Part shown: positions 16,292 through 23,551 of the stretch, one piece after another | Position numbering within the stretch: the first letter of the stretch is position 1 | Layout of the letters: each line of letters opens with the position of its first letter | Origin: Pyrodictium sp. | Lineage (GTDB): Archaea; Thermoproteota; Thermoprotei_A; Sulfolobales; Pyrodictiaceae | Assembly: GCA_015662475.1 (NCBI GenBank) | Contig: DQUB01000129.1 | Coordinates: 1-29,117, forward strand | DNA length: 29,117 bases | Direction of reading: 5' to 3' | Position numbers and translations under genes: made by a program | The notes under the pieces: generated by a model | What the model was told of the DNA's origin: nothing | Databases searched by the model: none | Seen by the model: only the letters and a program-made list of their open reading frames with translations

Positions 16292-16624
16292 ATGAAGTTC
16301 TGTCCACAATGTGGTTCGTTGATGCTGGTTAGAAATGTTGAGGGCAGGATAATTTGGCACTGCACTTCGTGCGGATATAGAGAAGAAACTAGCAATTCGA
16401 AAGAGAGTATAGTGTTAAAACAAAGAATACAACATAGTGCGAAGGAACGCATTGTAGTAGTGGAGCAGAAAGTAGAAGTACTACCGAAGACTCGGGCTGT
16501 CTGCCCCAAATGTGGTCATGGCGAAGCATACTATTGGGTCGTCCAAACAAGACGTGCTGATGAACCACCAACACGCTTCTTCAAATGTGTTAAATGTGGA
16601 CATGTTTGGAGAGAATATGACTAG
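16292..16624 (+). CDS. tfs: Transcript cleavage factor TFS
   Basis: TFIIS-like factor that enters the RNA polymerase pore and stimulates cleavage of backtracked RNA. The 110-residue protein has an N-terminal zinc ribbon (CPQCG...CTSCG), a linker and a C-terminal zinc ribbon (CPKCG...CVKCG) with the acidic hairpin tip RADEPPT, where Asp-Glu are the catalytic residues. A retained DE marks an active TFS rather than an inhibitory paralogue. The ATG follows GGTGA by about nine bases. Confidence 0.95.
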   Translation: MKFCPQCGSLMLVRNVEGRIIWHCTSCGYREETSNSKESIVLKQRIQHSAKERIVVVEQKVEVLPKTRAVCPKCGHGEAYYWVVQTRRADEPPTRFFKCVKCGHVWREYD

Positions 16625-16665
16625 CATGCACCTCTTACTTCTGAACTATTTTTACGGGGAGCGGT

Positions 16666-16881
16666 TTGGATTCCAGCAGCCGTGTTAACCACAATTGCCT
16701 AGACTATGTTCCCTTGCTTAAAAAAATATTTGAGAAACTCTATGAGGACATTTTCGAAGCTTTTCATAGAACTCCCAATACAATTTCCTCAAAACCCTAT
16801 GTTGAACGAGCTTTAAGACTTGTGCAATCAGGGCTAAACATTGTTAATGAGATGCAAAGATGCATAGCAAGCAACACTTAG
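16666..16881 (+). CDS. Small hypothetical protein upstream of pcna
   Basis: A 71-residue protein I do not recognise. It is almost wholly helical in appearance: a first helix DYVPLLKKIFEKLYEDIFEAF, a short turn with TPNTIS, and a second helix VERALRLVQSGLNIVNEMQRC. It could be a helical hairpin that binds a partner protein. It starts with TTG behind GGGGAGCGG; no ATG is available near the start. It lies 41 bases after tfs and 51 before pcna, in the same direction. The reading frame and ribosome binding site support a real gene, but at this length some doubt remains. Confidence 0.6.
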   Translation: MDSSSRVNHNCLDYVPLLKKIFEKLYEDIFEAFHRTPNTISSKPYVERALRLVQSGLNIVNEMQRCIASNT

Positions 16882-16902
16882 ACCCATATTGCTAAAAAGT
16901 CC

Positions 16903-16911
16903 GCTTATAAG
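16903..16911 (+). promoter_or_regulatory. Probable TATA box of pcna
   Basis: GCTTATAAG is preceded by the purine-rich AAAAAGT, which could serve as a BRE. Its centre is about 26 bases before the TTG start at 16933, the archaeal TATA-to-start distance, suggesting that the pcna transcript is leaderless or nearly so. There is no mapped transcript start to confirm this. Confidence 0.55.
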
Positions 16912-16932
16912 AACAATGATTGGGGGTTAGGG

Positions 16933-17673
16933 TTGCACATAGTATTCTTTGATGCACGAGTATGGCGTTATGTTATCTCAGCCATATCGAAGGTTATTGA
17001 AGAAGGAGTCTTTGTCATAGATCCTGATGAAGGATTTAGATTTAGGGCTATGGACCCATCACACGTTGTAATGGTTGATTTGAGATTTCCTCGTGATTCA
17101 TTTGAAGAATTTGATGTAACAGAGAAGGTCAACATAGGAGTAAATCTCGAGGATATTGCAAAAATATTACGTAGAGCAAGAAAAGAGGACAAACTAAAGT
17201 TAGGCTATGAAAGTGGAAAACTTATTGTAGCGTTTAGTGGTCGTGGCTATCGCGAATTTCGCCTCCCATCACTAGACATAACAGCTGAACAACTGCCAGA
17301 ACCACAATTAGAGTTTAAAGCTAGTGTTAGAGTAATGAGTGATACATATAGGGACATGATAAAGGACATAGAATTAATAGGCGATGTTCTAAGGTTTAAA
17401 GCTTCACAAGATGAGTTTGTAGTTCAAAGTAGTGGTGAACTTGGTGAAGCAGAAATCGTATTTACGAGAGAGAGTGGCAGCCTATTAGAAGTTGAGGTTG
17501 AAGGTGAGCAAACAGCAAGTTATACGCTTGAATACTTTAGCGATTTATCAGGTGCTGCACGGGTTGCCGACGCAATAAACATAAGGTTTAGCACTGATAT
17601 GCCAGCGCTAATTGAGCATGAATTACCGCAGGGCGCAAAATTTAGCTTTCTTATAGCACCTAGAGTTGAGTAG
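16933..17673 (+). CDS. pcn: Sliding clamp PCNA
   Basis: DNA polymerase processivity clamp. The 246-residue protein has the two-domain clamp layout: DEGFRFRAMDPSHVVMVDLRFP near the N-terminus, an interdomain segment, and the C-terminal EVEGEQTASYTLEYFSDLSGA followed by a PALIEHELPQGAKFSFLIAPR tail, all typical. The TTG start is fixed by the conserved opening strand and by a TATA box 26 bases upstream. Crenarchaea often carry several PCNA subunits forming heterotrimers; which one this is cannot be told here. priS follows after 10 bases. Confidence 0.95.
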   Translation: MHIVFFDARVWRYVISAISKVIEEGVFVIDPDEGFRFRAMDPSHVVMVDLRFPRDSFEEFDVTEKVNIGVNLEDIAKILRRARKEDKLKLGYESGKLIVAFSGRGYREFRLPSLDITAEQLPEPQLEFKASVRVMSDTYRDMIKDIELIGDVLRFKASQDEFVVQSSGELGEAEIVFTRESGSLLEVEVEGEQTASYTLEYFSDLSGAARVADAINIRFSTDMPALIEHELPQGAKFSFLIAPRVE

Positions 17674-17683
17674 GCGGTAAAAC

Positions 17684-18826
17684 GTGGAGCTGGATAAAAC
17701 AAGACGCTTCCTAAGACACCTTTTCCGATCATATTACCTTGAAAATCGTGTTTTGCTTCCTAAAGATTTTCATATGAGGGAGTTTGCATACCAACCTTGG
17801 GATTCGGATACTTATAAGCGGCATCTCTCATTTAAAACGGTCAACGAGGTACAACGATTACTTTCAACAGTTGCCCCAAGACACTTCTATTATTCAAGCG
17901 CGAAGTACGAGTATCCAGATGAACCAGATATGGATAAGAAAGGTTGGCTTGGCGCAGATTTGATATTCGATATAGATGCAGATCATCTACCAGTATGCCA
18001 GAATAAAACCATAGAACTTACTACATCGAATGGGGAGAAGATAGACTTAATTGATGAGGAATGTGTGAGGTACGCGGCTTTTGAAGCATTAAAACTCTAT
18101 GATGCTCTGGTCTACGAGTTGGGCATACCCAAGCACAACATAAAAATAGAGTTTTCAGGCAATAGGGGGTTCCATGTCACAGTATATTTGGATGTTGATG
18201 ATGTATGGGCAAAAGCTTCATCGGTTGAGAGAAGAGAAATTGTAAACTATCTTAAAGCGGTAGATCTACTTGACGAAACTCTTAATCCACCAATCAATGT
18301 TAAGAGGAAAAAACGTGTAATGCATATTGCACCTACAATTGCTATGGGTGGTCTAAGAGGTAGACTTGGGAGAATTGCAGTATTACTTGCAGAAAAGAAG
18401 TACGGCAATAAGGATCTTGCAAGAGTATTAAGTAGAAATGAAATTATATCATGGAATCAATTGAAAAATCGTTTTGGAGATATCGTTGAAAACATCTTTA
18501 ATGATGCAAAAGAGGAGTTAGCAATTCACGTTGACGAACAAGTTACAGTTGACATAAAGAGATTAATACGAGTACCCTACAGTCTTCATGGCAAAACAGG
18601 TTTAAGAGTGGAACCAGTAGATCCCCAAAAGCTAGATAGCTTCCAACTTTCACCAGAACTATCACCATTTCAAAGATACGATAAGATAGCCGTAGTAGCA
18701 TTAGTAGACACTCCCCCCATATCCATACTAGGTCTACGTATAAAGTTGCGTAAAGGGGAGAGCTATCGATTGCCAGCACCGCAAGCAGTGTATCTTATGG
18801 CACGAGGACTTGTAGCGGTGAAGTAG
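17684..18826 (+). CDS. priS: DNA primase catalytic subunit PriS
   Basis: Catalytic small subunit of archaeal/eukaryotic primase, synthesising primers with PriL. The 380-residue protein has the catalytic acidic motif DIDADHL (Asp96, Asp98), the nucleotide-binding SGNRGFHVTVYLD, and RVPYSLHGKTGLRVEPVD, which holds the conserved His-Gly-Lys-Thr. REFAYQPW near the N-terminus is also conserved. It starts with GTG. The gap to pcna is 10 bases and to the GINS-like gene 2 bases, so the three are very likely co-transcribed. priL is not in the window. Confidence 0.96.
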   Translation: MELDKTRRFLRHLFRSYYLENRVLLPKDFHMREFAYQPWDSDTYKRHLSFKTVNEVQRLLSTVAPRHFYYSSAKYEYPDEPDMDKKGWLGADLIFDIDADHLPVCQNKTIELTTSNGEKIDLIDEECVRYAAFEALKLYDALVYELGIPKHNIKIEFSGNRGFHVTVYLDVDDVWAKASSVERREIVNYLKAVDLLDETLNPPINVKRKKRVMHIAPTIAMGGLRGRLGRIAVLLAEKKYGNKDLARVLSRNEIISWNQLKNRFGDIVENIFNDAKEELAIHVDEQVTVDIKRLIRVPYSLHGKTGLRVEPVDPQKLDSFQLSPELSPFQRYDKIAVVALVDTPPISILGLRIKLRKGESYRLPAPQAVYLMARGLVAVK

Positions 18827-18828
18827 TC

Positions 18829-19317
18829 TTGGAGTCTCAACAGTCAGGTTTGGAATTCATGTTGAATTGTATTAAAAGCGTATTAGATGGACGTCCAATA
18901 AAGCTAGAGGACGTTATCGCAGAAATGTCCAAAACAGTAGCATTGTCGCTGTTATCAGATAAAGTTGTCAGTAACGAGAAACTTGTAGAAGCCTATTTTG
19001 CGATACTCAGCAAAACAGTGGGTATTGCATCTTCATTTGTTCTTGAGCAGAGTAGGATACTTAAAAGGTTTAAAGAGAGCATTGCTAATTTGTTGGCAGG
19101 ATTAGCTTTGAACCGTAATGGCGATTGCGTTTTCGTAAAGGTACTACATGAGATTCGATTACCTAGCAGAAGAATAAGACTTCCGAAAGGATCCACGGTA
19201 TGCGTAGAGCCTCTTCAAGCAGTGCTTTTAGAGGTGGGAGGATTTGTAGAAATATTACTTATAGGGAGGTTACCCAAAGTAAGCAGGGAAGGTGAAGGAG
19301 GGGATAGTAAGGCTTGA
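18829..19317 (+). CDS. GINS-like replication protein (helical A-domain then B-domain)
   Basis: A 162-residue protein in the place downstream of priS where some crenarchaea carry a GINS gene. The N-terminal 100 residues are helical, with VVSNEKLVEAYFAILSKTVG and a long helix ending FKESIANLLAGLAL, as in a GINS A-domain. The C-terminal 55 residues, VFVKVLHEIRLPSRRIRLPKG followed by STVCVEPLQAVLLEVGGFVEI, look like a GINS B-domain. This A-then-B order is that of Gins51 (Sld5/Psf1), whereas Gins23 is B-then-A. GINS activates the MCM helicase with Cdc45/RecJ. TTG start; the stop overlaps rpl44e by four bases. The family call is tentative. Confidence 0.55.
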   Translation: MESQQSGLEFMLNCIKSVLDGRPIKLEDVIAEMSKTVALSLLSDKVVSNEKLVEAYFAILSKTVGIASSFVLEQSRILKRFKESIANLLAGLALNRNGDCVFVKVLHEIRLPSRRIRLPKGSTVCVEPLQAVLLEVGGFVEILLIGRLPKVSREGEGGDSKA

Positions 19318-19595
19318 AAGTCCCCAAGGTGATAGTGACATACTGTCCTAGGTGTAGAACCCATACAAAACATACTGTTTCAATATATACGCATGGTAAA
19401 CGCAGGGCTCTTGCAGCGGGCGAACGTAGATACAGAGCTAAGCTAAAGGGCTATGGTAGCTCGCGTAAACCTAGACAAAAGAGGTTTGCAAAAGTTACTA
19501 AGAAGATAGTATTGAAGTTAAAATGTCAAAATTGTGGATACATATTACATCGTAAAGGTATAAGGTTGAAGAAAATCGAGCTCGTAGAGAGGTGA
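19314..19595 (+). CDS. rpl44e: Ribosomal protein L44e (eL42)
   Basis: Large-subunit zinc-binding protein near the E site. The 93-residue protein has two CxxC pairs (CPRC near residue 11 and CQNC near residue 72), the basic internal region HGKRRALAAGERRY and KGYGSSRKPRQKRF, and a LHRKGIRLKKIEL tail, all family features. It starts with TTG overlapping the preceding TGA (TTGA), so translation is coupled to the GINS-like gene. rps27e follows after six bases. Confidence 0.96.
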   Translation: MKVPKVIVTYCPRCRTHTKHTVSIYTHGKRRALAAGERRYRAKLKGYGSSRKPRQKRFAKVTKKIVLKLKCQNCGYILHRKGIRLKKIELVER

Positions 19596-19601
19596 ATAGA
19601 T

Positions 19602-19805
19602 ATGGGTACAAAGAAGTTGAAGATACTTATACCACAACCTCGTAGCCGTTTTCTATTGGTAAGATGTCCCGTGTGTGGTAACGAACAAGTAGTGTTTAGT
19701 CATGCCACATTTAGAGTTAGATGTCTCGTATGCGGAACACAGCTTACAGAGCCAACGGGTGGCAAAGCAAAGATCCTCGGTCAAGTAGTTAAGGTTCTAG
19801 GCTAA
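19602..19805 (+). CDS. rps27e: Ribosomal protein S27e (eS27)
   Basis: Small-subunit zinc-ribbon protein of 67 residues, the usual length. Four cysteines form the ribbon: CPVCG and CLVCG, separated by NEQVVFSHATFRVR, followed by LTEPTGGKAKILGQVVKVL, which matches the family closely. It is the last gene of the pcna-priS-GINS-L44e-S27e run, as T-rich DNA and a new promoter follow it. Confidence 0.96.
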   Translation: MGTKKLKILIPQPRSRFLLVRCPVCGNEQVVFSHATFRVRCLVCGTQLTEPTGGKAKILGQVVKVLG

Positions 19806-19826
19806 TAGCTAGATTTTCAAAAAATA

Positions 19827-19836
19827 TTTTCTCTTT
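19827..19836 (+). terminator. T-rich termination region after rps27e
   Basis: TTTTCTCTTT lies about 20 bases after the rps27e stop, and a second T-rich stretch follows at 19860-19872. Archaeal termination in crenarchaea commonly uses such oligo-T signals without a hairpin. A 10-base AT palindrome (AAAATATTTT, 19821-19830) overlaps it. The call is by composition and position only. Confidence 0.4.
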
Positions 19837-19867
19837 ACACTATAGTTGTACTCAATACATTTTTCTA

Positions 19868-19878
19868 CTTTTATAATT
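19868..19878 (+). promoter_or_regulatory. Probable TATA box of the aIF2-alpha/nop10 unit
   Basis: CTTTTATAATT is a good crenarchaeal TATA element. It predicts a transcript start near 19900 and a leader of about 30 bases before the ATG at 19932. A second AT-rich stretch, CATATTTATG around 19890-19899, could serve instead and give a start near 19922. Confidence 0.5.
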
Positions 19879-19931
19879 CTACCTTGGATACATATTTATG
19901 GTTACCTGTATTCACGTTATGGGGGGTTAGT

Positions 19932-20735
19932 ATGGCTAGGAAGAAAGATTTACCAAGTGTTGGTGAGCTTGTTGTTGGTACTGTGAAAGCTATATATGAT
20001 TACGGTGCTTATTTAGCACTTGACGAATACGATGGTCTTGAAGCGTATTTGCCGTGGAGTGAAGTTGCATCAAGATGGATACGAAGCATTCGTGATGTTA
20101 TTAAAGAGGGTCAAAAAGTTGTTGTTAAGGTAATAAGAGTTGATAAAAAGCGCAAACATGTTGATGTTTCTTTGAAGAGAGTAACAGAGTATGAACGTAA
20201 GAAGAAAATGATTGAATGGAAACGCGCTCAAAAAGCAGAAAAGATACTCGAGCTGGCAGCTCAAAAGTTAGGTAAAACTCTCGATGAAGCCTATGAGGAA
20301 GCTGGTGACAAGATAGTTGATTATTATGGAGAGCTTATGGCTGGACTAGAGCAAGCTGCTATGAGAGGTGAAGAAGCATTATTAGAGGCAGGCGTTTCTC
20401 CGGAGTGGGCTAAAGTTATAGCGGAAGAAGCTAAAAGGCATATTGAGATAAGACGTGTTAAAGTATTTGGAACGCTTGTGTTGCGTACGCTTGAAGGTGA
20501 TGGTATAGAGCGCATACGAAAGATACTACTTGAAGGAGAAAGTACTGCAAAAAGTGTTTCAAAGGACGTTGAAGTTGAAATATATGCCACAGGAGCACCT
20601 CGCTATAGAATCGAGATAATTGCAAACGATTACAAAACAGCTGAAAAAGCGCTCAAGAAAGCTTTGGAACGGATGGAGGAACTTGCAAAGAAACTCAACG
20701 TTGAAATAAGCTTCACGAGAGAATATAAAGAGTAA
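19932..20735 (+). CDS. eif2a: Translation initiation factor aIF2 alpha subunit
   Basis: Alpha subunit of the heterotrimer that brings initiator Met-tRNA to the ribosome. The 267-residue protein has an N-terminal S1 domain (GELVVGTVKAIYDYGAYLAL, then YLPWSEVASRWIRSI and KKRKHVDVSLKRV), a helical middle domain (ALLEAGVSPEWAKVIAEEA) and a C-terminal alpha/beta domain that binds the gamma subunit (APRYRIEIIANDYKTAEKAL). I chose the ATG at 19932, as upstream in-frame codons encode no conserved sequence and GGGGGG precedes this ATG. Its TAA stop is directly followed by the nop10 start. Confidence 0.96.
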   Translation: MARKKDLPSVGELVVGTVKAIYDYGAYLALDEYDGLEAYLPWSEVASRWIRSIRDVIKEGQKVVVKVIRVDKKRKHVDVSLKRVTEYERKKKMIEWKRAQKAEKILELAAQKLGKTLDEAYEEAGDKIVDYYGELMAGLEQAAMRGEEALLEAGVSPEWAKVIAEEAKRHIEIRRVKVFGTLVLRTLEGDGIERIRKILLEGESTAKSVSKDVEVEIYATGAPRYRIEIIANDYKTAEKALKKALERMEELAKKLNVEISFTREYKE

Positions 20736-21020
20736 TTGTCAGATAAAGTGATTCGTGTGGGGGTTGATCTTCGTTTGAGATGGCTTTTAAGACGATGTCC
20801 GCGTTGTGGACGTTATACTCTTCGTAAAGATAAATGTCCAGTGTGTGGTGAAACAGTCTATGTGCCTCATCCACCAAGATTTTCGCCAGAAGATAAATAT
20901 GTTAAGTACAGGTACATGATGAAAAAGCTTGCAGGTTTGTTGGCTGTAGATGAACACAGTAACAAAAACCTTAGGAAGGAGACTGAGGGCAAGGAGCAGG
21001 TTCAAGTCCAGAGCCAGTAA
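20736..21020 (+). CDS. nop10: H/ACA ribonucleoprotein subunit Nop10
   Basis: Small zinc-ribbon protein of H/ACA guide RNPs, bridging Cbf5 and L7Ae for RNA pseudouridylation. The core RWLLRRCPRCGRYTLRKDKC with CPVCGETVYVPHPPRFSPEDKYVKYR matches the family. With the TTG at 20736 the protein has 94 residues; most archaeal Nop10 proteins have about 60 and begin just before the first Cys pair, so TTG 20775 (81 residues), behind GGGGTTGATC, is a serious alternative. The C-terminal tail is long and charged and overlaps the convergent ATPase gene by 50 bases. The usual aIF2-alpha/Nop10 linkage supports the call. Confidence 0.93.
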   Translation: MSDKVIRVGVDLRLRWLLRRCPRCGRYTLRKDKCPVCGETVYVPHPPRFSPEDKYVKYRYMMKKLAGLLAVDEHSNKNLRKETEGKEQVQVQSQ

Positions 21021-21576
21021 TTATGAAACACTCTTTCTTATCATCATAAAATGCAACGCGTAGACCTGGGTGCTGATGGTCAAATCTACTAAGTTTTATC
21101 ATCTTGTCAGAGTACAATGCTACGGGCTTCCAGCCGACAGGCACAATATCACCTTCTTCGCCTCTAACTTGAAGTGTTAAGAAAACGTTTACAGCAAATA
21201 GTTGTGATATTGAGTATAAACGTGATAACACATAAATGAAAGCTGCAAAATCATTGGGTGAACTATGAAGGCGTAAAGGTGCATTTACACTATCAACAAT
21301 TATTAAAGGATAAACATGAAGAGTATATGCAGATGTTAGCTCTACCAACTCTTCAATTGAGAACGCCTCAAATACAATGAGATTGTCAAGTTTCAAGCCT
21401 AGTTGGATAGCACGTTTAAGAAAGTCTAACCCCTCAGTTGTAACATAAAGACATTTATTGAATTCACAATGTTCTTTAGCTATCATTAATGCTAATGTAG
21501 TTTTTCCAACACCAGCTTCTCCCCAAACACTAACTACTCCAAAATGCGGTTTTGTGAATAGTTTTAGTAGGGACAC
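20971..21576 (-). CDS. RecA-fold ATPase, RadA paralogue-like
   Basis: A 201-residue single-domain ATPase of the RecA/RadA superfamily. Walker A is GEAGVGKT (19-26) and Walker B is YPLIIVDSVN (Asp95), with LYVTTEGLDFLKRA between them in place of the usual RadA strand and helix. There is no N-terminal helix-hairpin-helix domain, as in RadB and crenarchaeal RadA paralogues that assist recombination. A KaiC-like relation is also possible. The start is GTG at 21576, with GAGGTAG upstream on the minus strand. It is convergent with nop10, overlapping by 50 bases, and divergent from the RNase H-fold-like gene. The exact partner is unknown. Confidence 0.72.
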   Translation of the reverse strand: MSLLKLFTKPHFGVVSVWGEAGVGKTTLALMIAKEHCEFNKCLYVTTEGLDFLKRAIQLGLKLDNLIVFEAFSIEELVELTSAYTLHVYPLIIVDSVNAPLRLHSSPNDFAAFIYVLSRLYSISQLFAVNVFLTLQVRGEEGDIVPVGWKPVALYSDKMIKLSRFDHQHPGLRVAFYDDKKECFIITGSGLEPAPCPQSPS

Positions 21577-21674
21577 ATGACTTCTACCTCTTCAGCCTCC
21601 ATACAATTCTTATCATTTGGCTGATGAAGAGTTAATATTTTGTGGTAGTGTATAACTTCTTACAACATGGTTTG

Positions 21675-22268
21675 ATGGTAAGGAGAATTATTGGTGGTAG
21701 AGAATTTTACGAACGTGTTGTTCGTGCAGTCGAAGTATTGGGTCTTTCAAAAGTAATTACTGATAAAAATATATGTGTAGTTGAAGAAAAACTAGTAGAT
21801 ATAGCAAGGTCGCTTGAATATTGTTCTAATATTATAACTTCCAGTTTGCGCTATTTTATGTTGACAGAGCTTGTAGCTAAACTTTACAAGTTTTCACATA
21901 GAATAGCTCGCGAGATTGTAGTTGGCGTGGACACTGGTGTTTCAATGGCATACGCAGTTATACTTGATGGTGTATTGCTTGACTGGGGGCAACTTTACAG
22001 TCTAGAGGCCTTTTTCGACGAATTGTATAATGTAATGTGTATGTTTAAAGCTCGTAAGAGAAGTGTTAAAGTAGGTATTAATGGCAACAAACATATGCTA
22101 AACATCGGTGCATCGCAATGTTATAGGTTAGAGTATGTGGATGAGAATAGAACTAACGAAAAAAGCCTCTATTTAGAGAAGATAGTCAGTGGACTTAAAG
22201 TCTCTAGGCATGTCAGGTCAGCTATAGCTATAGCTCTTCGGAAAGGTGTTGAGGTGAAGAGTGTTTGA
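21675..22268 (+). CDS. Putative RNase H-fold (RuvC/YqgF-like) protein
   Basis: A 197-residue protein without a family I can name. The second half resembles RNase H-fold nucleases: a first strand IVVGVDTGVSMAYAVILDG with Asp86 at the metal-binding position; a strand RLEYVDENRT (Glu153, Asp156, Glu157) recalling the VDERLTT of YqgF; and a last helix SRHVRSAIAIALRKG, where family members often have HxxDA and this one has Ser in place of Asp. The first 75 residues are helical. Start: ATG at 21675 or GTG at 21642; TATAAC about 25 bases before the ATG favours the ATG. The stop overlaps the kinase start (TTGA). The fold assignment is tentative. Confidence 0.55.
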   Translation: MVRRIIGGREFYERVVRAVEVLGLSKVITDKNICVVEEKLVDIARSLEYCSNIITSSLRYFMLTELVAKLYKFSHRIAREIVVGVDTGVSMAYAVILDGVLLDWGQLYSLEAFFDELYNVMCMFKARKRSVKVGINGNKHMLNIGASQCYRLEYVDENRTNEKSLYLEKIVSGLKVSRHVRSAIAIALRKGVEVKSV

Positions 22269-23551
22269 AGGTGTCAATAGAGCTTGATGTAGGAGAATTG
22301 GTGCGGGTAAGTGGTCCAGCCAAGCTACGTGTAGCGAAAGGTAAAGTGATTGTTTTAGGCGCAGTTTTAATGCCGGAAAACGAGGTCGTGATTCATAGTA
22401 CACGTAGTTATGCTGTCAAATGTGTAGATGGATGTGGTATAGAAGTTGATATAGGTGATGGAGCAGCAATAGAGAAGCCTCAGGTAGATGAAGAGCCTCT
22501 AGACTCTTGGATTTCAAAAGTGGATGAACTATTAGACTCTGGATGTAAGAGCTTTATAGTTGTTGGCCCAGTTGATGCTGGTAAAACTAGTGTTGCAGCA
22601 CTTATTGCAAATCGTATTGTGTATCGTGGTGCGAAAGTGGCAGTGGTAGATGCAGATGTCGGGCAAGCTGATATTGGTCCTCCAGCATGTGTATCGGCTG
22701 CAACTGTTGATAAGTATGTGTTTTGGCTTAGAGAACTATATGCTGAAAAGTTACGCTTTATAGGGAGTATTGTACCACAAAGATTTGAAAAGAGGATTGT
22801 GGGTGCTGTTGTAGATCTTGTCTGGGAGTACAGGAAAGAAGGTATAGACTACGTTGTTGTTGATACTGATGGCTGGGTTAGTGGGTCTTCAGCTCTAGAA
22901 TACAAAGCTGAAATGGCTAGATATGCTGATATAGATGCGGCTATCTGTGTTGGTTGTGAGGGAATATTAGTTGATATGTTCAAAAACTACTTTAGCGCGC
23001 TTAGGTGTGGCGCACATCTTCTAGCTTCTCCAAAAGTTAAGCGTACTAGGGATAGAGATGTAAGGCGTCTATTGCGCAGTGAAGCTTACAAGCGTTATCT
23101 AGGACAGTTGCATGAGAGAGTTGTAGAGCTTAAAACAACACCTGTACTTGGTTCATGCCTGTTTTCTGGTAGGTTGTTTGATGCTGAAGAACTAAAGGAA
23201 CTATCAGCGATTCTCGGTGTACGAGTAGTAGCTGCTTCAGAAACTAACGATGCAATAAACATAGTTGCCGACCAATATCCTCGTCAACAGGCAATAGATG
23301 AACTGGTTGCAAAGAAAGCAAAGCATGTATACATACATATTGTCGGTGATGAAGCAAACGTGTTAGCAGGCATAATCGGTCCTAGTGGCAAAGAAGAAGC
23401 AATAGGTATTGTCAAGGAGATAGACTATACAAACATGAGGATGAAGATAGTAACACCTTACCAAGGCGAAATTAAAGGTGTCATACTTGGTGTTATTAAG
23501 CTCTCCGATGATATGGTTGAAAGCGGGCGTGTACAGAGATGCGCGATATAG
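22265..23551 (+). CDS. Polynucleotide 5'-hydroxyl kinase (Clp1/Grc3 family)
   Basis: A 428-residue P-loop protein of COG1341, relatives of eukaryotic Clp1 and Grc3/Nol9, which phosphorylate 5'-OH ends of RNA in tRNA splicing and rRNA processing. An N-terminal beta domain (1-80) is followed by Walker A GPVDAGKTS (101-109), VVDADVGQADIGPP, VVVDTDGWVSG and a C-terminal domain containing VLAGIIGPSGKEEAIGIVKEID. All these match archaeal members. The TTG start overlaps the preceding stop (TTGA). The 3' end overlaps the UbiD-type gene by 13 bases. RNA versus DNA preference cannot be read from sequence. Confidence 0.88.
   Translation: MKVSIELDVGELVRVSGPAKLRVAKGKVIVLGAVLMPENEVVIHSTRSYAVKCVDGCGIEVDIGDGAAIEKPQVDEEPLDSWISKVDELLDSGCKSFIVVGPVDAGKTSVAALIANRIVYRGAKVAVVDADVGQADIGPPACVSAATVDKYVFWLRELYAEKLRFIGSIVPQRFEKRIVGAVVDLVWEYRKEGIDYVVVDTDGWVSGSSALEYKAEMARYADIDAAICVGCEGILVDMFKNYFSALRCGAHLLASPKVKRTRDRDVRRLLRSEAYKRYLGQLHERVVELKTTPVLGSCLFSGRLFDAEELKELSAILGVRVVAASETNDAINIVADQYPRQQAIDELVAKKAKHVYIHIVGDEANVLAGIIGPSGKEEAIGIVKEIDYTNMRMKIVTPYQGEIKGVILGVIKLSDDMVESGRVQRCAI

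Noticed and set aside
16903..19317. Replication origin next to pcna-priS-GINS
   Set aside because: No origin recognition box repeats, Orc1/Cdc6 gene or long AT-rich unwinding element is visible; replication genes alone are not evidence of an origin.
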